From assembly GCF_003471585.1 (NCBI RefSeq), contig NZ_QRJO01000010.1, positions 1 to 64,000 of the forward strand: a stretch of 64,000 bases of DNA. The letters run 5' to 3'. This document shows positions 34,580 to 45,102 of this stretch, in pieces. Positions within the stretch are counted from its first letter, which is position 1. The number at the start of each line of letters is the position of its first letter. The notes beneath the pieces are model-generated. The model was not told where the DNA came from. It searched no databases and worked only from the letters and a program-made list of their open reading frames with translations. The stretch comes from Collinsella sp. AM18-10. Lineage in GTDB: Bacteria; Actinomycetota; Coriobacteriia; Coriobacteriales; Coriobacteriaceae. The position numbers and the translations under genes are program-made.

Positions 34580-36304
34580 GTGGACGAGGAAGCAAGCATC
34601 ATCCTGGGGGATGCCATCGCCTTTTGCCAGCGCGACGGCCAAGATGCACGCCTCATCAACATGCTGGGGCAATCGCGCGCCATAAGCCTGACCGAAGATA
34701 CGCTCACGATCGAGGCCCCCTCGCGCTTTGCCATCGCGCAGCTCAAAAAGCATCAGCCGACTATTGAGGCCTATCTGGAAGAAATCGCCTTTGCACCGAT
34801 CGCGCTCGACATCGTGGCACCGCAAGGCGCAACGGCCGAATCTGCTGCCGCGACGGCGCCCGCCACGGCTCCCGCTGCTTCCCCGGCGGTGCCGGCCTCC
34901 GCAGGCGACGTGCCGACAATCGAGCACCAGCACGGCGATGTTTCCCGTGAAACCATGGCACCGTTGCCGACCGCCGCTGCGACGTCAACGAACGCACCCG
35001 TCACGCACATGCCTATCGCTCACGACGCAGCGGCGGGCGCGGATTCGGGCATTGCAATCAAGAACACGCTCTCGGCCGATGATTTTCGTCGCATGATGAA
35101 CCAGATGAAGGGCGGAGCGCCGACTAAGTCCACGCAAGCTGCGACCCCCGCTTCACCCATGCCAGCACCGACCGTACCGGCCGAGCAGAATGCGGATGGA
35201 GCCCCGCTCGCCGCGAACTCAAAATTTACCTTTGAGAACTTTGTCTACGGCCCCGAGAACAGCCATGCCTATCGCTCGGCACTCAAGTTTGCCGCCCTCG
35301 CGGACGAGCGCGGCACGTGCACATCACTGTTCATCTACGGCAAATCGGGCCTGGGCAAGACGCACCTGCTGCTTGCCATCAAAAACGAGCTCGCCGAGAA
35401 GTCGCCCGAGATCAAGGTCAAGTATGCCAACTCCCAAGCATATCTGGACGACCTGATGACCGAGTTCGACCGCCAAAAGAAGAGCAACGCCCCTATCATG
35501 CAGGCATACCACGGCGTGGACGTGCTCATCATCGATGACATCCAAAACATCATCGGCAAGCGCGCGAGCGTGGACTACTTTTTCCAGCTCATGGACGAGT
35601 TCATCCGCAGCAACAAGAAGGTCGTCATCGCGGCAGACCGCGCCCCCAAGGACCTGAGCATGGACGAGCGTCTGACCAGCCGCTTCAACGCCGGCATGCT
35701 CTGCTTGGTCGCAGAGCCCAGCTACGAGATGAAATACAAGATCTTGCAGCGCTATTACGAGAACACCATCGTCGCCGCTCCCGAGGCAAGCGACGACTCG
35801 CTGCTGGCGGCCTATGGGGGCGACGGCGGGCACCTGACCGACGAGCACTTTAAACACATGGCCGAGGTCTCGGGCACCAACATCCGCGAACTCGAGAGCT
35901 TCTGCGAGCGCTGCGCCGGCGAGGCGGGCGACCGCGAGCGCGAGGGCGGGGAGCTCACCTTTGACGATATCGACGCCATCGCCAGCCAGTACTTCGACAC
36001 ATCGGCCAAAAAGATCAACGTCCAGACGGTTCAGTCCGTCATCGAAGAGCAGTACGGCGTGACGCACGAGGAGCTCATCGGCCCGCGTCGCAACGCCAAT
36101 ATCGCCAAAGCACGCCATATCGCTATCTACCTAGCCATCGAGATGTGCGAGATGACGACCACGGCGGTGGGCGCCGAATTTGGCAACCGCAACCACTCGA
36201 CCGTCAGCACAAGCTACAAAAAGGTCCAGAAGATGATCCAGGAAGACCGCACCGTCACCGAAGACCTCAAGTCGCTGCGCGATAAAATTACACTGCGCTC
36301 GTAG
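34580..36304 (+). CDS. dnaA: Chromosomal replication initiator DnaA
   Basis: A 574-residue AAA+ initiator. Domain I is about residues 1-80. A long Ala/Pro/Thr-rich linker covers about 85-215. The AAA+ domain has Walker A GKSGLGKT (254-261) and Walker B VLIIDDIQN (about 315-323). Domain IV binds DnaA boxes and carries NRNHSTVSTSYKKV. The GTG start has GGGAGAG eight bases upstream. Domain IV differs from the common GGRDHTTV form (GNRNHSTV), which may relate to the unusual box sequence TTYTCAACA near the gene. The linker is longer than in many bacteria but usual in actinobacteria. Confidence 0.97.
   Translation: MDEEASIILGDAIAFCQRDGQDARLINMLGQSRAISLTEDTLTIEAPSRFAIAQLKKHQPTIEAYLEEIAFAPIALDIVAPQGATAESAAATAPATAPAASPAVPASAGDVPTIEHQHGDVSRETMAPLPTAAATSTNAPVTHMPIAHDAAAGADSGIAIKNTLSADDFRRMMNQMKGGAPTKSTQAATPASPMPAPTVPAEQNADGAPLAANSKFTFENFVYGPENSHAYRSALKFAALADERGTCTSLFIYGKSGLGKTHLLLAIKNELAEKSPEIKVKYANSQAYLDDLMTEFDRQKKSNAPIMQAYHGVDVLIIDDIQNIIGKRASVDYFFQLMDEFIRSNKKVVIAADRAPKDLSMDERLTSRFNAGMLCLVAEPSYEMKYKILQRYYENTIVAAPEASDDSLLAAYGGDGGHLTDEHFKHMAEVSGTNIRELESFCERCAGEAGDREREGGELTFDDIDAIASQYFDTSAKKINVQTVQSVIEEQYGVTHEELIGPRRNANIAKARHIAIYLAIEMCEMTTTAVGAEFGNRNHSTVSTSYKKVQKMIQEDRTVTEDLKSLRDKITLRS
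34939..34954. other. Diverged parS-like site inside dnaA
   Basis: TGTTTCCCGTGAAACC matches parS at 14 of 16 positions and encodes part of the DnaA linker (DVSRET). Coding-region parS sites often read this way in other bacteria. ParB binding here is possible but unproven. Confidence 0.45.
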
Positions 36305-36541
36305 GGAAATAGAGACACCTGTTGAAAACTTGTCGAAACCACGGGCATAAGGTGTCTAAAACCCAACCCGCGGTGATGAAAAGTTTTGCGCAGGTTTTGA
36401 ACGTGGAAAACCACCCCCGTTGCACACAGGTTGCTGTCGATTCTCTTTTTGGGTCTGACCTGCGTCTTTGAGAGTAATCAACAGTTTCGTCAGTGCTATT
36501 ACTATTATTAAGATATTTATATCTATAGAAAGGTATTAAAG
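36305..36541. other. dnaA-dnaN intergenic region with DnaA-box-like sequences
   Basis: This 237 bp gap holds a TTTTCAACA box on the minus strand (36320-36328), related strings near 36375-36420, and an AT-rich stretch just before dnaN (36495-36540). It may be a second half of a bipartite origin or the dnaN promoter region. Confidence 0.5.
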
Positions 36542-37645
36542 ATGAAGTTCACCGTCAGCCAGAGCTCGCTTACACAAGCCATCGGCGTCGTTATGAAGGG
36601 TGTCGCTTCGGCATCCACCCTTCCCATCCTGTCGGGCGTGCTCGTCAAGGCGCAAGACGGCATCTTGGAATTCCAGACCTCTAACTACACCATCTCGATC
36701 CGTCATCGCATCGCGGCGCATGTCGAAGAAGAGGGCGAGATGGTTATCCCCTGTAAGATGCTCTCCAATATCACCAAGACCCTCCCCGATGCCCCGGTCA
36801 CCTTTGAGCTGTCCGAGCGCCAGGTGCTGATTGGTTGCGAGAAGAGCTCGTTCCGCCTGAACACGCTCGATGCCAATGACTTCCCCGAGTTTCCGGCCTA
36901 TGCCATCGAGAGCGCCGTGGAGCTGCCGACCGATATCTTGTCCGAAATGGTCGGCCGCGTGTGGCGCGTCACCTCGACCGACAAGGCCCGCCCCATCCTG
37001 GGCGGCGTGCACATGAAGGTCGAGAACAACACCGTGCGCCTGGTGGCGACCGATTCCTTCCGCTTGGCCGTGTGCGATACGCAGGTCGAGACCTCGACCC
37101 TCGAGGGCTCCTTTGAGCTCAACGTTCCGGCTGACGCCTTTAACGACGCGCTGAACATCATGGCCAGCCAGGCGACCATCATGATCGGGGCTACCGACAC
37201 CCAGGTTGTCTTTGAGGCCGGCAACACCACCTACGTGTCGCGTCGTATCGAGGGCGTGTACCCCAACTACAAGCAGCTCATCCCCGATTCGTGCGTGACG
37301 AGCGTCAAGATCGACGTCGCCGCCTTTAACGCCGCCCTCAAACGCGTGGCCGTCATCGCGAGCGCCAACCCCGCCGTCAAGTTCGAGATCGATGTCGAGA
37401 ACGGGCAGATGGGCCTGTCCTCCATTTCCAATGACCAGGACCTTGCGCAGGAGACGATCGATGTCGAGGCCGAGGGCGAGTCGGGCACCATCGCCTTCAA
37501 CTACCACTACATCTTCGGCTGCCTCAATGCCCTGTCCAAGGAGAAGGAGATCACGCTGGAGCTCAAGAGCTACTCGCAGGCGGGCATCTTTAAGTCCTAC
37601 GACAAGATCAACTACCTGTACCTAGTCATGCCGGTCCGCATCTAG
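36542..37645 (+). CDS. dnaN: DNA polymerase III sliding clamp (beta subunit)
   Basis: A 367-residue beta clamp built of three similar domains; it encircles DNA and tethers polymerase III. Family phrases include MKFTVSQSSLTQAIGVV at the start, TLPILSGVLVKA, EFPAYA, HMKVENNTVRLVATDSFRLA, RRIEGVYPNYKQLIP, and the C-terminal YLVMPVRI. The start codon follows AAAGGTATTAAAG. It precedes recF by 9 bp. Confidence 0.97.
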   Translation: MKFTVSQSSLTQAIGVVMKGVASASTLPILSGVLVKAQDGILEFQTSNYTISIRHRIAAHVEEEGEMVIPCKMLSNITKTLPDAPVTFELSERQVLIGCEKSSFRLNTLDANDFPEFPAYAIESAVELPTDILSEMVGRVWRVTSTDKARPILGGVHMKVENNTVRLVATDSFRLAVCDTQVETSTLEGSFELNVPADAFNDALNIMASQATIMIGATDTQVVFEAGNTTYVSRRIEGVYPNYKQLIPDSCVTSVKIDVAAFNAALKRVAVIASANPAVKFEIDVENGQMGLSSISNDQDLAQETIDVEAEGESGTIAFNYHYIFGCLNALSKEKEITLELKSYSQAGIFKSYDKINYLYLVMPVRI

Positions 37646-37654
37646 CGCTGCGCC

Positions 37655-38761
37655 ATGACCATGTTCGCCCGCGATCTTTCCGTCGCGCACTACCGCAGCT
37701 TCGATAGCTACTGTCTTGCCCTGGACGAAGGCGTGACGATACTTGCGGGGCCCAATGCGGCAGGAAAGACCAATCTCATAGAGGCGCTGCAGCTGCTGAC
37801 GAGCGGCGCCTCGTTTAGGCATCCGACCGCAGCCGAGCTCGTCCATGACGGCGTGGGCTCGTGCAAGGTCGAGCTGAGACTCGAGGGCGACGGCCGCGTG
37901 CTTGATATGGGACTGAGCGCGGAGGACGGTAAGCGCTCGTTTAGCCGCAACGGCAAGAGATGCTCTGCCGCCGGTGTGCGCGGGGTTCTGCCGAGCGTGC
38001 TGTTTTGCCCCGACCATCTGGACATGGTTAAGCGGGGCGCCAGTGTGCGCCGCGCCGCCCTCGATGACTTTGGCATGCAACTGAGCGCACGCTATGCCGA
38101 TCTTGCGAACACCTATGGGCGCTGCGTGACCCAGCGTAACGCCCTGCTCAAGGAGACCTGGTGCTGCCGCGAGATGCTCGGCGCGTGGAACGAATCGATT
38201 GCCCGCGCGGGCTCGGCCCTGCTCGTGCACCGGTTGGCCCTGCTCGACCGGCTGGCGGGCCATGTGCGCGCTGCCTACGGGCAAGTAGCGTCCGGTGAAG
38301 CCGCCAACGTGTCCTATGCGTCCACGCTGGGGGATTTACCCCAGGTCGAGGATCGCGAGGAGCTGAAGGGCTGGGCGTACGAGCGCATGCTGACCGCCTT
38401 TGATGAGCACGCCGACGAGGAAATTCGCCGCGGCGTGACGTTGGTGGGACCGCATCGCGACGAGATTGAATTTACCGTGGCGGGTCGCTCCGCCCGTTCA
38501 TTTGCCAGCCAAGGACAGCAGCGAACGTTGGTGCTGTCCTGGAAGGTGGCGGAGGTGGCCGTGGCTCGCGATGTCCTGGGCACCGCCCCACTGCTGCTTT
38601 TGGACGACGTGATGAGCGAGCTCGACGGCGAGCGTCGCGGTGCTTTCCTGCGGCTGATCGGCGATGATATCCAGACGGTCATAACCACGACCAACCTGGG
38701 ATACTTTACCGATGACCTGCTTGATCGAGCCAAGGTGGTGAGTATGGGTGAGACGTGCTAA
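37655..38761 (+). CDS. recF: DNA repair and recombination protein RecF
   Basis: A 368-residue ABC-type ATPase that helps load RecA at gaps. Walker A is in GPNAAGKTNLIEALQLL near residues 32-48, the signature region in RSFASQGQQRTLVLSWKVAE, and Walker B in PLLLLDDVMSELDGERR. The N-terminal FARDLSVAHYRSF is typical. The start is ATG at 37655 or the second ATG six bases later. It ends inside the next gene by 14 bp. Confidence 0.95.
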   Translation: MTMFARDLSVAHYRSFDSYCLALDEGVTILAGPNAAGKTNLIEALQLLTSGASFRHPTAAELVHDGVGSCKVELRLEGDGRVLDMGLSAEDGKRSFSRNGKRCSAAGVRGVLPSVLFCPDHLDMVKRGASVRRAALDDFGMQLSARYADLANTYGRCVTQRNALLKETWCCREMLGAWNESIARAGSALLVHRLALLDRLAGHVRAAYGQVASGEAANVSYASTLGDLPQVEDREELKGWAYERMLTAFDEHADEEIRRGVTLVGPHRDEIEFTVAGRSARSFASQGQQRTLVLSWKVAEVAVARDVLGTAPLLLLDDVMSELDGERRGAFLRLIGDDIQTVITTTNLGYFTDDLLDRAKVVSMGETC

Positions 38762-39311
38762 TTACGAGCGCGAGAGCGAGACGGTCGCCTTCAGTGGGTT
38801 TTTGAACGCAGAGCGCCAGCGCATCCTGGCGGCTGCAACGCCTAAGCGCCGCGCGCAGATGGAGGCTGCCGAGGAGTCGCGCGCGGTCTATCGCGCGTGG
38901 AACGCGGTGTGCTCGGGCACGCGCGAGGGGCGGCATGTGACGGGCCTGCGCTACCTGCCCGAGTCCAATGAGCTGCTGGTATATCTCGACTCGCCCTCGT
39001 GGACGCAGGAAATGACGCTGCTGCGCGAGATCATCCGCGCGCGCATGGAGCGCGCCGGTGCGCATGTGGACGGCCTGGTGTTCAAAACCACCGCGCCCGG
39101 TCACACGCCACCCGCCGCCAAGGAGCGCCTGCGCCCGGCGACGACCGAGCGCCCGCCGGCTCCGCACGCCGACCTAAGTGAGGCCGAGCGCACCGAGATC
39201 GAGCGCCAAGTGGCGCCCATCGAAGACCAAAAACTGCGCGAGGCCCTCGAGAATGCCATGAGAGCCAGTGCCGAGTGGGCCAAGGGCGTGCAAAGCAAAA
39301 AAGAGCCTTAA
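38748..39311 (+). CDS. DUF721/DciA-like protein
   Basis: A 187-residue protein with the DUF721 core (ALRYLPESNELLVYLDSPSW-like region, then LLREIIRARMERAG). In many bacteria lacking DnaC, DUF721 proteins (DciA) help load the DnaB helicase. The position after recF and before gyrB is the common actinobacterial arrangement. The start is a GTG overlapping the end of recF by 14 bp. The C-terminal half is charged and likely disordered (TTERPPAPHADLSEAERTE). Confidence 0.83.
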   Translation: MRRANYERESETVAFSGFLNAERQRILAAATPKRRAQMEAAEESRAVYRAWNAVCSGTREGRHVTGLRYLPESNELLVYLDSPSWTQEMTLLREIIRARMERAGAHVDGLVFKTTAPGHTPPAAKERLRPATTERPPAPHADLSEAERTEIERQVAPIEDQKLREALENAMRASAEWAKGVQSKKEP

Positions 39312-39338
39312 ATCGCATCTGGTGGCCTTGTAGAGCCA

Positions 39339-39367
39339 AATACCCTCGTTCCCGAGGGTATTTTTTT
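39339..39367 (+). terminator. Terminator after the DUF721 gene
   Basis: Stem TACCCTCG / CGAGGGTA followed by seven T residues. It separates the dnaA-recF block from gyrB. Confidence 0.9.
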
Positions 39368-39374
39368 ACGATAA

Positions 39375-41447
<2,073 letters not shown>

Positions 41448-41453
41448 CCTGTT

Positions 41454-41554
41454 CGGCTTTCCCAGCCACCGCACCTTCGCCCTCAATCGTCGGTCGCGTA
41501 CCCAAGTACGCTTCCCTCCTCTTTCGAGCGAATCTGCGGCACCTGGAAAAGCCG
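41454..41554 (+). repeat. Nested stem-loops between gyrB and gyrA
   Basis: The outer stem pairs 41454-41465 (CGGCTTTCCCAG) with 41543-41554 (one mismatch). CCGCA 41469-41473 pairs with TGCGG 41535-41539, TTCGC 41476-41480 with GCGAA 41528-41532, and a central GCGTAC-CCAA-GTACGC hairpin lies at 41496-41511. No T run follows, so it is not a normal terminator. It could be an RNA structure in the gyrBA message or a mobile palindromic repeat. Confidence 0.6.
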
Positions 41555-41602
41555 TCTCCGTGGCAGGGAACTAATGGACCACGCAAACCATGAGGAGGTA
41601 AC

Positions 41603-44344
41603 GTGGCAGACGATATCAACAATAACGAGGGTATGGGCGAGGCCGGCGATGCCGGCATGCCCGACGATCTGAAGCGCCTGCTTGCCCGTGCTGAGCAGGG
41701 CGAGGACGGCGATCCGGATGCCTATAACCCCGATGCCGATGATGACGAGGAAGAGGACGACGACGGTGAGCTCGAGGAGAGCTTTGGCGAAGTCGATCGC
41801 GGCGCCTCGGCCGGCGAGGATATCAACGGTGGCCAGCTCCAGATTTCGGAGTTTGGCCGCGAGATGAAGCAGTCATTTATCGAGTATTCGATGTCGGTCA
41901 TCACGGCGCGCGCCCTGCCGGACGTGCGCGACGGCTTAAAGCCGGTGCACCGCCGCATCCTGTATGCGATGAACGAGAGCGGCATCTACCCCAACCGCCC
42001 GCACAAGAAGTCCGCTTGGACGGTCGGCGAAGTTATCGGTAAGTACCATCCGCACGGTGACTTCGCGGTCTACGAGGCAATGGTTCGTCTGGCGCAGTGG
42101 TTCTCCATGCGCACGCCGCTCATCGACGGCCACGGCAACTTCGGCAACATCGACGGCGACGGCGCCGCTGCCATGCGTTACACCGAGAGCCGCCTGGCAA
42201 AGCCCGCCATGGAGCTGCTGCGTGACCTGCAGAAGGATACCGTCGACTGGCAGCCCAACTACGACGAATCGCTCGCCGAGCCTCAGGCGCTGCCTGCGCG
42301 CTTCCCCAACCTGCTGGTCAACGGCAGCCAGGGCATCGCCGTCGGCATGGCCACCAATATCGCCCCGCATAACCTCACCGAGGCGATCGAGGCAACCTGC
42401 TACCTGATCGATAATCCCGACGCCACTGTCGACGAGCTCATGCAGATCATGCCCGGTCCGGACTTCCCCACCGGCGCTATCATCATGGGCAGCGCCGGCA
42501 TTAAGCAGAGCTACGAGACCGGCCGCGGCTCCATTACCGTGCGCGCTAAGGCTCATGTGGAGTCCACCAAGACCGGCCGTAGCCGCCTGGTCTTTACCGA
42601 GATTCCCTACATGGTCAACAAGGGCACCCTGCAGGAGAAGATCGCCCAGCTCGTCAACGACAAGCGCATCGAGGGCATCTCGGATATGCGCGATGAGTCC
42701 AACCAGAAGGGCATCCGTCTGGTCATCGAGCTCAAGAAGGGCGTCATTCCGCAGGTCGTGCTCAACAACCTGTATAAGTACACCTCGCTGCAGACGACCT
42801 TTGGCGCCAACAACCTGGCGCTTGTCAACGGCGTTCCCAAATGCCTGAGCCTGCGCGAGATGCTGCAACACTACATCGACCACCAGGTCGACGTCGTCAC
42901 CCGCCGCACTCGTTTTGACCTCAAGAAGGCCCAGGCGCGTGCGCATATCCTCGAGGGCTACCTGATGGCCCTCGACCATATCGACGAGGTCATTAGCATC
43001 ATCCGCTCCTCGCAGACCGACTCCGAGGCCAGCAGCCGCCTGATCGAGCGCTTTGGCTTTACGCCCGAGCAGACCACGGCCATCCTCGAGATGAAGCTGC
43101 GCCGCCTGACCGGCCTGGAGCGCGACAAGATCCAGGAAGAGCTGGACGGCTTGCGCCGCGCCATCGCCTACTACGAGGACCTGCTGGCGCACGAGGAGAA
43201 GATTCTGGGCGTCATCAAGGAGGAGATGCGCGAGATCTCGAAGAAGTTCGGCGATAAGCGCCGCACCGAGATCAGCCAGGTTGAGAAGGATCTGGACGTC
43301 GAAGACCTCATTGCCGACGAGGACATGGTCGTGACCATCACCCACACCGGCTATGTCAAGCGCATCCCGGTGGCTGCCTACCGCGCCCAGAAGCGCGGCG
43401 GCAAGGGCGTGTCGGGCGTCAACCTCAAAGAGGACGATGTCATCGATGAGATGTTTATCGCGTCCACGCACGAGTACGTGCTGTTCTTCTCGAGCAAGGG
43501 CAAGGTCTATCGCCTGAAGGTGCACGAGCTGCCGGTGGGTACGCGCCAAGCGCGCGGTACCGCGATCGTCAACCTGCTGCCCTTCGAGGAGGGCGAGAAG
43601 ATCGCGAGCGTCATCAGCTGCCGCGAGTTCCCTGCCGACGAGTATCTGATGTTTGCCACCAAGAGCGGCATGGTCAAGAAGACCGTGATGAGCGCATATG
43701 ACCGCAGCCGTCGCGACGGCCTGATCGCTATCAACCTGCGTGACGACGACGCGCTGCTGAACGTGCGCCGCGTGCGCGAGGGCGACAAGATTATCCTGGC
43801 CACCACCGCGGGCAAGGCGATCATGTTCTCCGAGGAGCAGGTGCGCGCCACCGGCCGCGATACCAGCGGCGTTCGCGGTATCGGTATGAAGGACGGCGTG
43901 AGCGTTCTGGGCATGGAAGTCACTAACGGCAACGGCGATCTGTTCGTCATCACCGAGCGCGGCTACGGCAAGCGCACGCCGGTCGCGGACTACCCGGAGC
44001 AGAATCGCGGCGGCCAGGGCGTCTACACCATCCAAATGACCGAGCGTAAGGGTAACCTCGCGGCCATGAAGACGGTGGGCCCGCAGCACGAGCTGTTCAT
44101 CGTGACGGAGGGCGCGACGGTCATTCGCGTCAAGACCGACGAGATCAGCCAGACCGGCCGCGCCACCCAGGGCGTCAAGATGATGACCGTCGACGACAAC
44201 GACCGCATCTGCGCCGTAGCCCGCATGACGGCCGCCAAGGAGAAGCCCGAAGGCGAAGCCACAGAAGACGGCTCTGCCCCCGAAGAAACCCCTGTCGATC
44301 TAGGCGACGGCAACGACATGCCAGAGGATCTCCTAGACGAGTAA
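41603..44344 (+). CDS. gyrA: DNA gyrase subunit A
   Basis: A 913-residue breakage-reunion subunit. The conserved core begins near residue 80 ([20 protein letters not shown]) after an acidic extension with runs of Asp and Glu. The catalytic Tyr is Tyr193 in [10 protein letters not shown]. In the quinolone-determining region the sequence is [16 protein letters not shown]: Phe154 (TTC at 42062-42064) stands where E. coli has Ser83, and Glu158 where it has Asp87. The C-terminal beta-pinwheel contains repeated phrases such as KRGGKGVSG and [10 protein letters not shown]; the gyrase box has this QNRGGQG-like form. The GTG start has GAGGAGG six bases upstream. A terminator follows. Confidence 0.97.
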   Translation: MADDINNNEGMGEAGDAGMPDDLKRLLARAEQGEDGDPDAYNPDADDDEEEDDDGELEESFGEVDRGASAGEDINGGQLQISEFGREMKQSFIEYSMSVITARALPDVRDGLKPVHRRILYAMNESGIYPNRPHKKSAWTVGEVIGKYHPHGDFAVYEAMVRLAQWFSMRTPLIDGHGNFGNIDGDGAAAMRYTESRLAKPAMELLRDLQKDTVDWQPNYDESLAEPQALPARFPNLLVNGSQGIAVGMATNIAPHNLTEAIEATCYLIDNPDATVDELMQIMPGPDFPTGAIIMGSAGIKQSYETGRGSITVRAKAHVESTKTGRSRLVFTEIPYMVNKGTLQEKIAQLVNDKRIEGISDMRDESNQKGIRLVIELKKGVIPQVVLNNLYKYTSLQTTFGANNLALVNGVPKCLSLREMLQHYIDHQVDVVTRRTRFDLKKAQARAHILEGYLMALDHIDEVISIIRSSQTDSEASSRLIERFGFTPEQTTAILEMKLRRLTGLERDKIQEELDGLRRAIAYYEDLLAHEEKILGVIKEEMREISKKFGDKRRTEISQVEKDLDVEDLIADEDMVVTITHTGYVKRIPVAAYRAQKRGGKGVSGVNLKEDDVIDEMFIASTHEYVLFFSSKGKVYRLKVHELPVGTRQARGTAIVNLLPFEEGEKIASVISCREFPADEYLMFATKSGMVKKTVMSAYDRSRRDGLIAINLRDDDALLNVRRVREGDKIILATTAGKAIMFSEEQVRATGRDTSGVRGIGMKDGVSVLGMEVTNGNGDLFVITERGYGKRTPVADYPEQNRGGQGVYTIQMTERKGNLAAMKTVGPQHELFIVTEGATVIRVKTDEISQTGRATQGVKMMTVDDNDRICAVARMTAAKEKPEGEATEDGSAPEETPVDLGDGNDMPEDLLDE

Positions 44345-44384
44345 GAGGAACTAGCTGGTAGAAAATATCAGACCCCATATATCG

Positions 44385-44417
44385 GCGGTCGGCGCACTGC
44401 GCGCCGACCGCTTTTTT
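44385..44417 (+). terminator. Terminator of gyrA
   Basis: Stem GCGGTCGGCGC / GCGCCGACCGC followed by six T residues. Confidence 0.93.
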
Positions 44418-44435
44418 GACAATCTTGAACCTCGC

Positions 44436-44572
44436 GTCGGCCCCGGCTGCCCGGCGGCATGCGAAGTCGATCGCGAGTTCCGCACGAGCCGGAGAGCACT
44501 TAATGTGCTCTCCGTGCGAGCAGGACTGTCCGAGCAGGCGACTTCGCATGCCGCCGGGCAGCCGGGGCCGAC
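44436..44572. repeat. Perfect 34 bp inverted repeat with nested hairpin
   Basis: The arms 44436-44469 and 44539-44572 are exact reverse complements (GTCGGCCCCGG... and ...CCGGGGCCGAC). The 69-base loop carries a second perfect hairpin, CGGAGAGCAC (44490-44499) with GTGCTCTCCG (44505-44514), flanked by CGCAC / GTGCG that can extend it. It lies just after the gyrA terminator and before tRNA-Ile, without coding potential. It could form a long cruciform or RNA hairpin, or be a non-autonomous mobile palindrome. Confidence 0.8.
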
Positions 44573-44643
44573 ACCCCTCAAAGATTTTCAAAAAAGTTGT
44601 TGACGCGCGCGTAACGACTCGTCTAATATATCCCTTGCGCGAT

Positions 44644-44720
44644 GGACCTGTAGCTCAGTTGGTTAGAGCGTCCGGCTGATAACCGGGAGGTCACAAGTTC
44701 GAATCTTGTCAGGTCCACCA
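44644..44720 (+). tRNA. tRNA-Ile (anticodon GAU), copy 1
   Basis: Acceptor GGACCTG pairs with CAGGTCC, the anticodon loop is CTGATAA and the T arm is ACAAGTTCGAATCTTGT. CCA is encoded. Identical to the copy at 44868-44944. Confidence 0.97.
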
Positions 44721-44731
44721 CTTTCTTTCGC

Positions 44732-44776
44732 AATAAACACCCCAGCGAGAGCCGAGTCGCCGCTGGGGTGTTTATT
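44732..44776 (+). terminator. Hairpin between tRNA-Ile and tRNA-Ala
   Basis: A stem of about 15 bp, AATAAACACCCCAGCG / CGCTGGGGTGTTTATT, follows the first tRNA-Ile. The T-rich 3' arm suggests a terminator, which would give tRNA-Ala its own promoter; it could also act as a processing signal. Confidence 0.6.
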
Positions 44777-44787
44777 ACTGTCTCCGT

Positions 44788-44863
44788 GGGGGTTTAGCTC
44801 AGCTGGGAGAGCGCGGGCTTTGCAAGCCTGAGGTCAGGGGTTCGATCCCCCTAACCTCCACCA
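44788..44863 (+). tRNA. tRNA-Ala (anticodon UGC)
   Basis: Acceptor GGGGGTT pairs with AACCTCC (one G-T type pair), the anticodon loop is TTTGCAA and the T arm is AGGGGTTCGATCCCCCT. CCA is encoded. It ends four bases before the second tRNA-Ile. Confidence 0.97.
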
Positions 44864-44867
44864 TGAT

Positions 44868-44944
44868 GGACCTGTAGCTCAGTTGGTTAGAGCGTCCGGC
44901 TGATAACCGGGAGGTCACAAGTTCGAATCTTGTCAGGTCCACCA
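44868..44944 (+). tRNA. tRNA-Ile (anticodon GAU), copy 2
   Basis: Identical over all 77 bases to the first tRNA-Ile. It is joined to tRNA-Ala by a four-base spacer, so both are cut from one transcript. Confidence 0.97.
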
Positions 44945-44958
44945 TCAAAACTGTGAAG

Positions 44959-44989
44959 AGCCCTGGGGCGTTGCCTCGGGGCTTTTTTC
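44959..44989 (+). terminator. Terminator of the tRNA cluster
   Basis: Stem AGCCCTGGGGC / GCCTCGGGGCT with a GTT loop and six T residues, 14 bases after the second tRNA-Ile. Confidence 0.9.
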
Positions 44990-45102
44990 TTGTCTGCGAT
45001 AAATCTCATTTTGGTTTTGTGTGCTGTGCGAAAGATTGGGTAGTATAGCTATTCAATGCGGCGGGCTGCCGCGTGTTAACCGCTACGTACCGGAGGTGTT
45101 CC

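Noticed and set aside
44436..44572. The large inverted repeat as the gyrA terminator
   Set aside because: A normal terminator with six T residues already lies at 44385-44417, and no T run follows the large repeat at the expected place.
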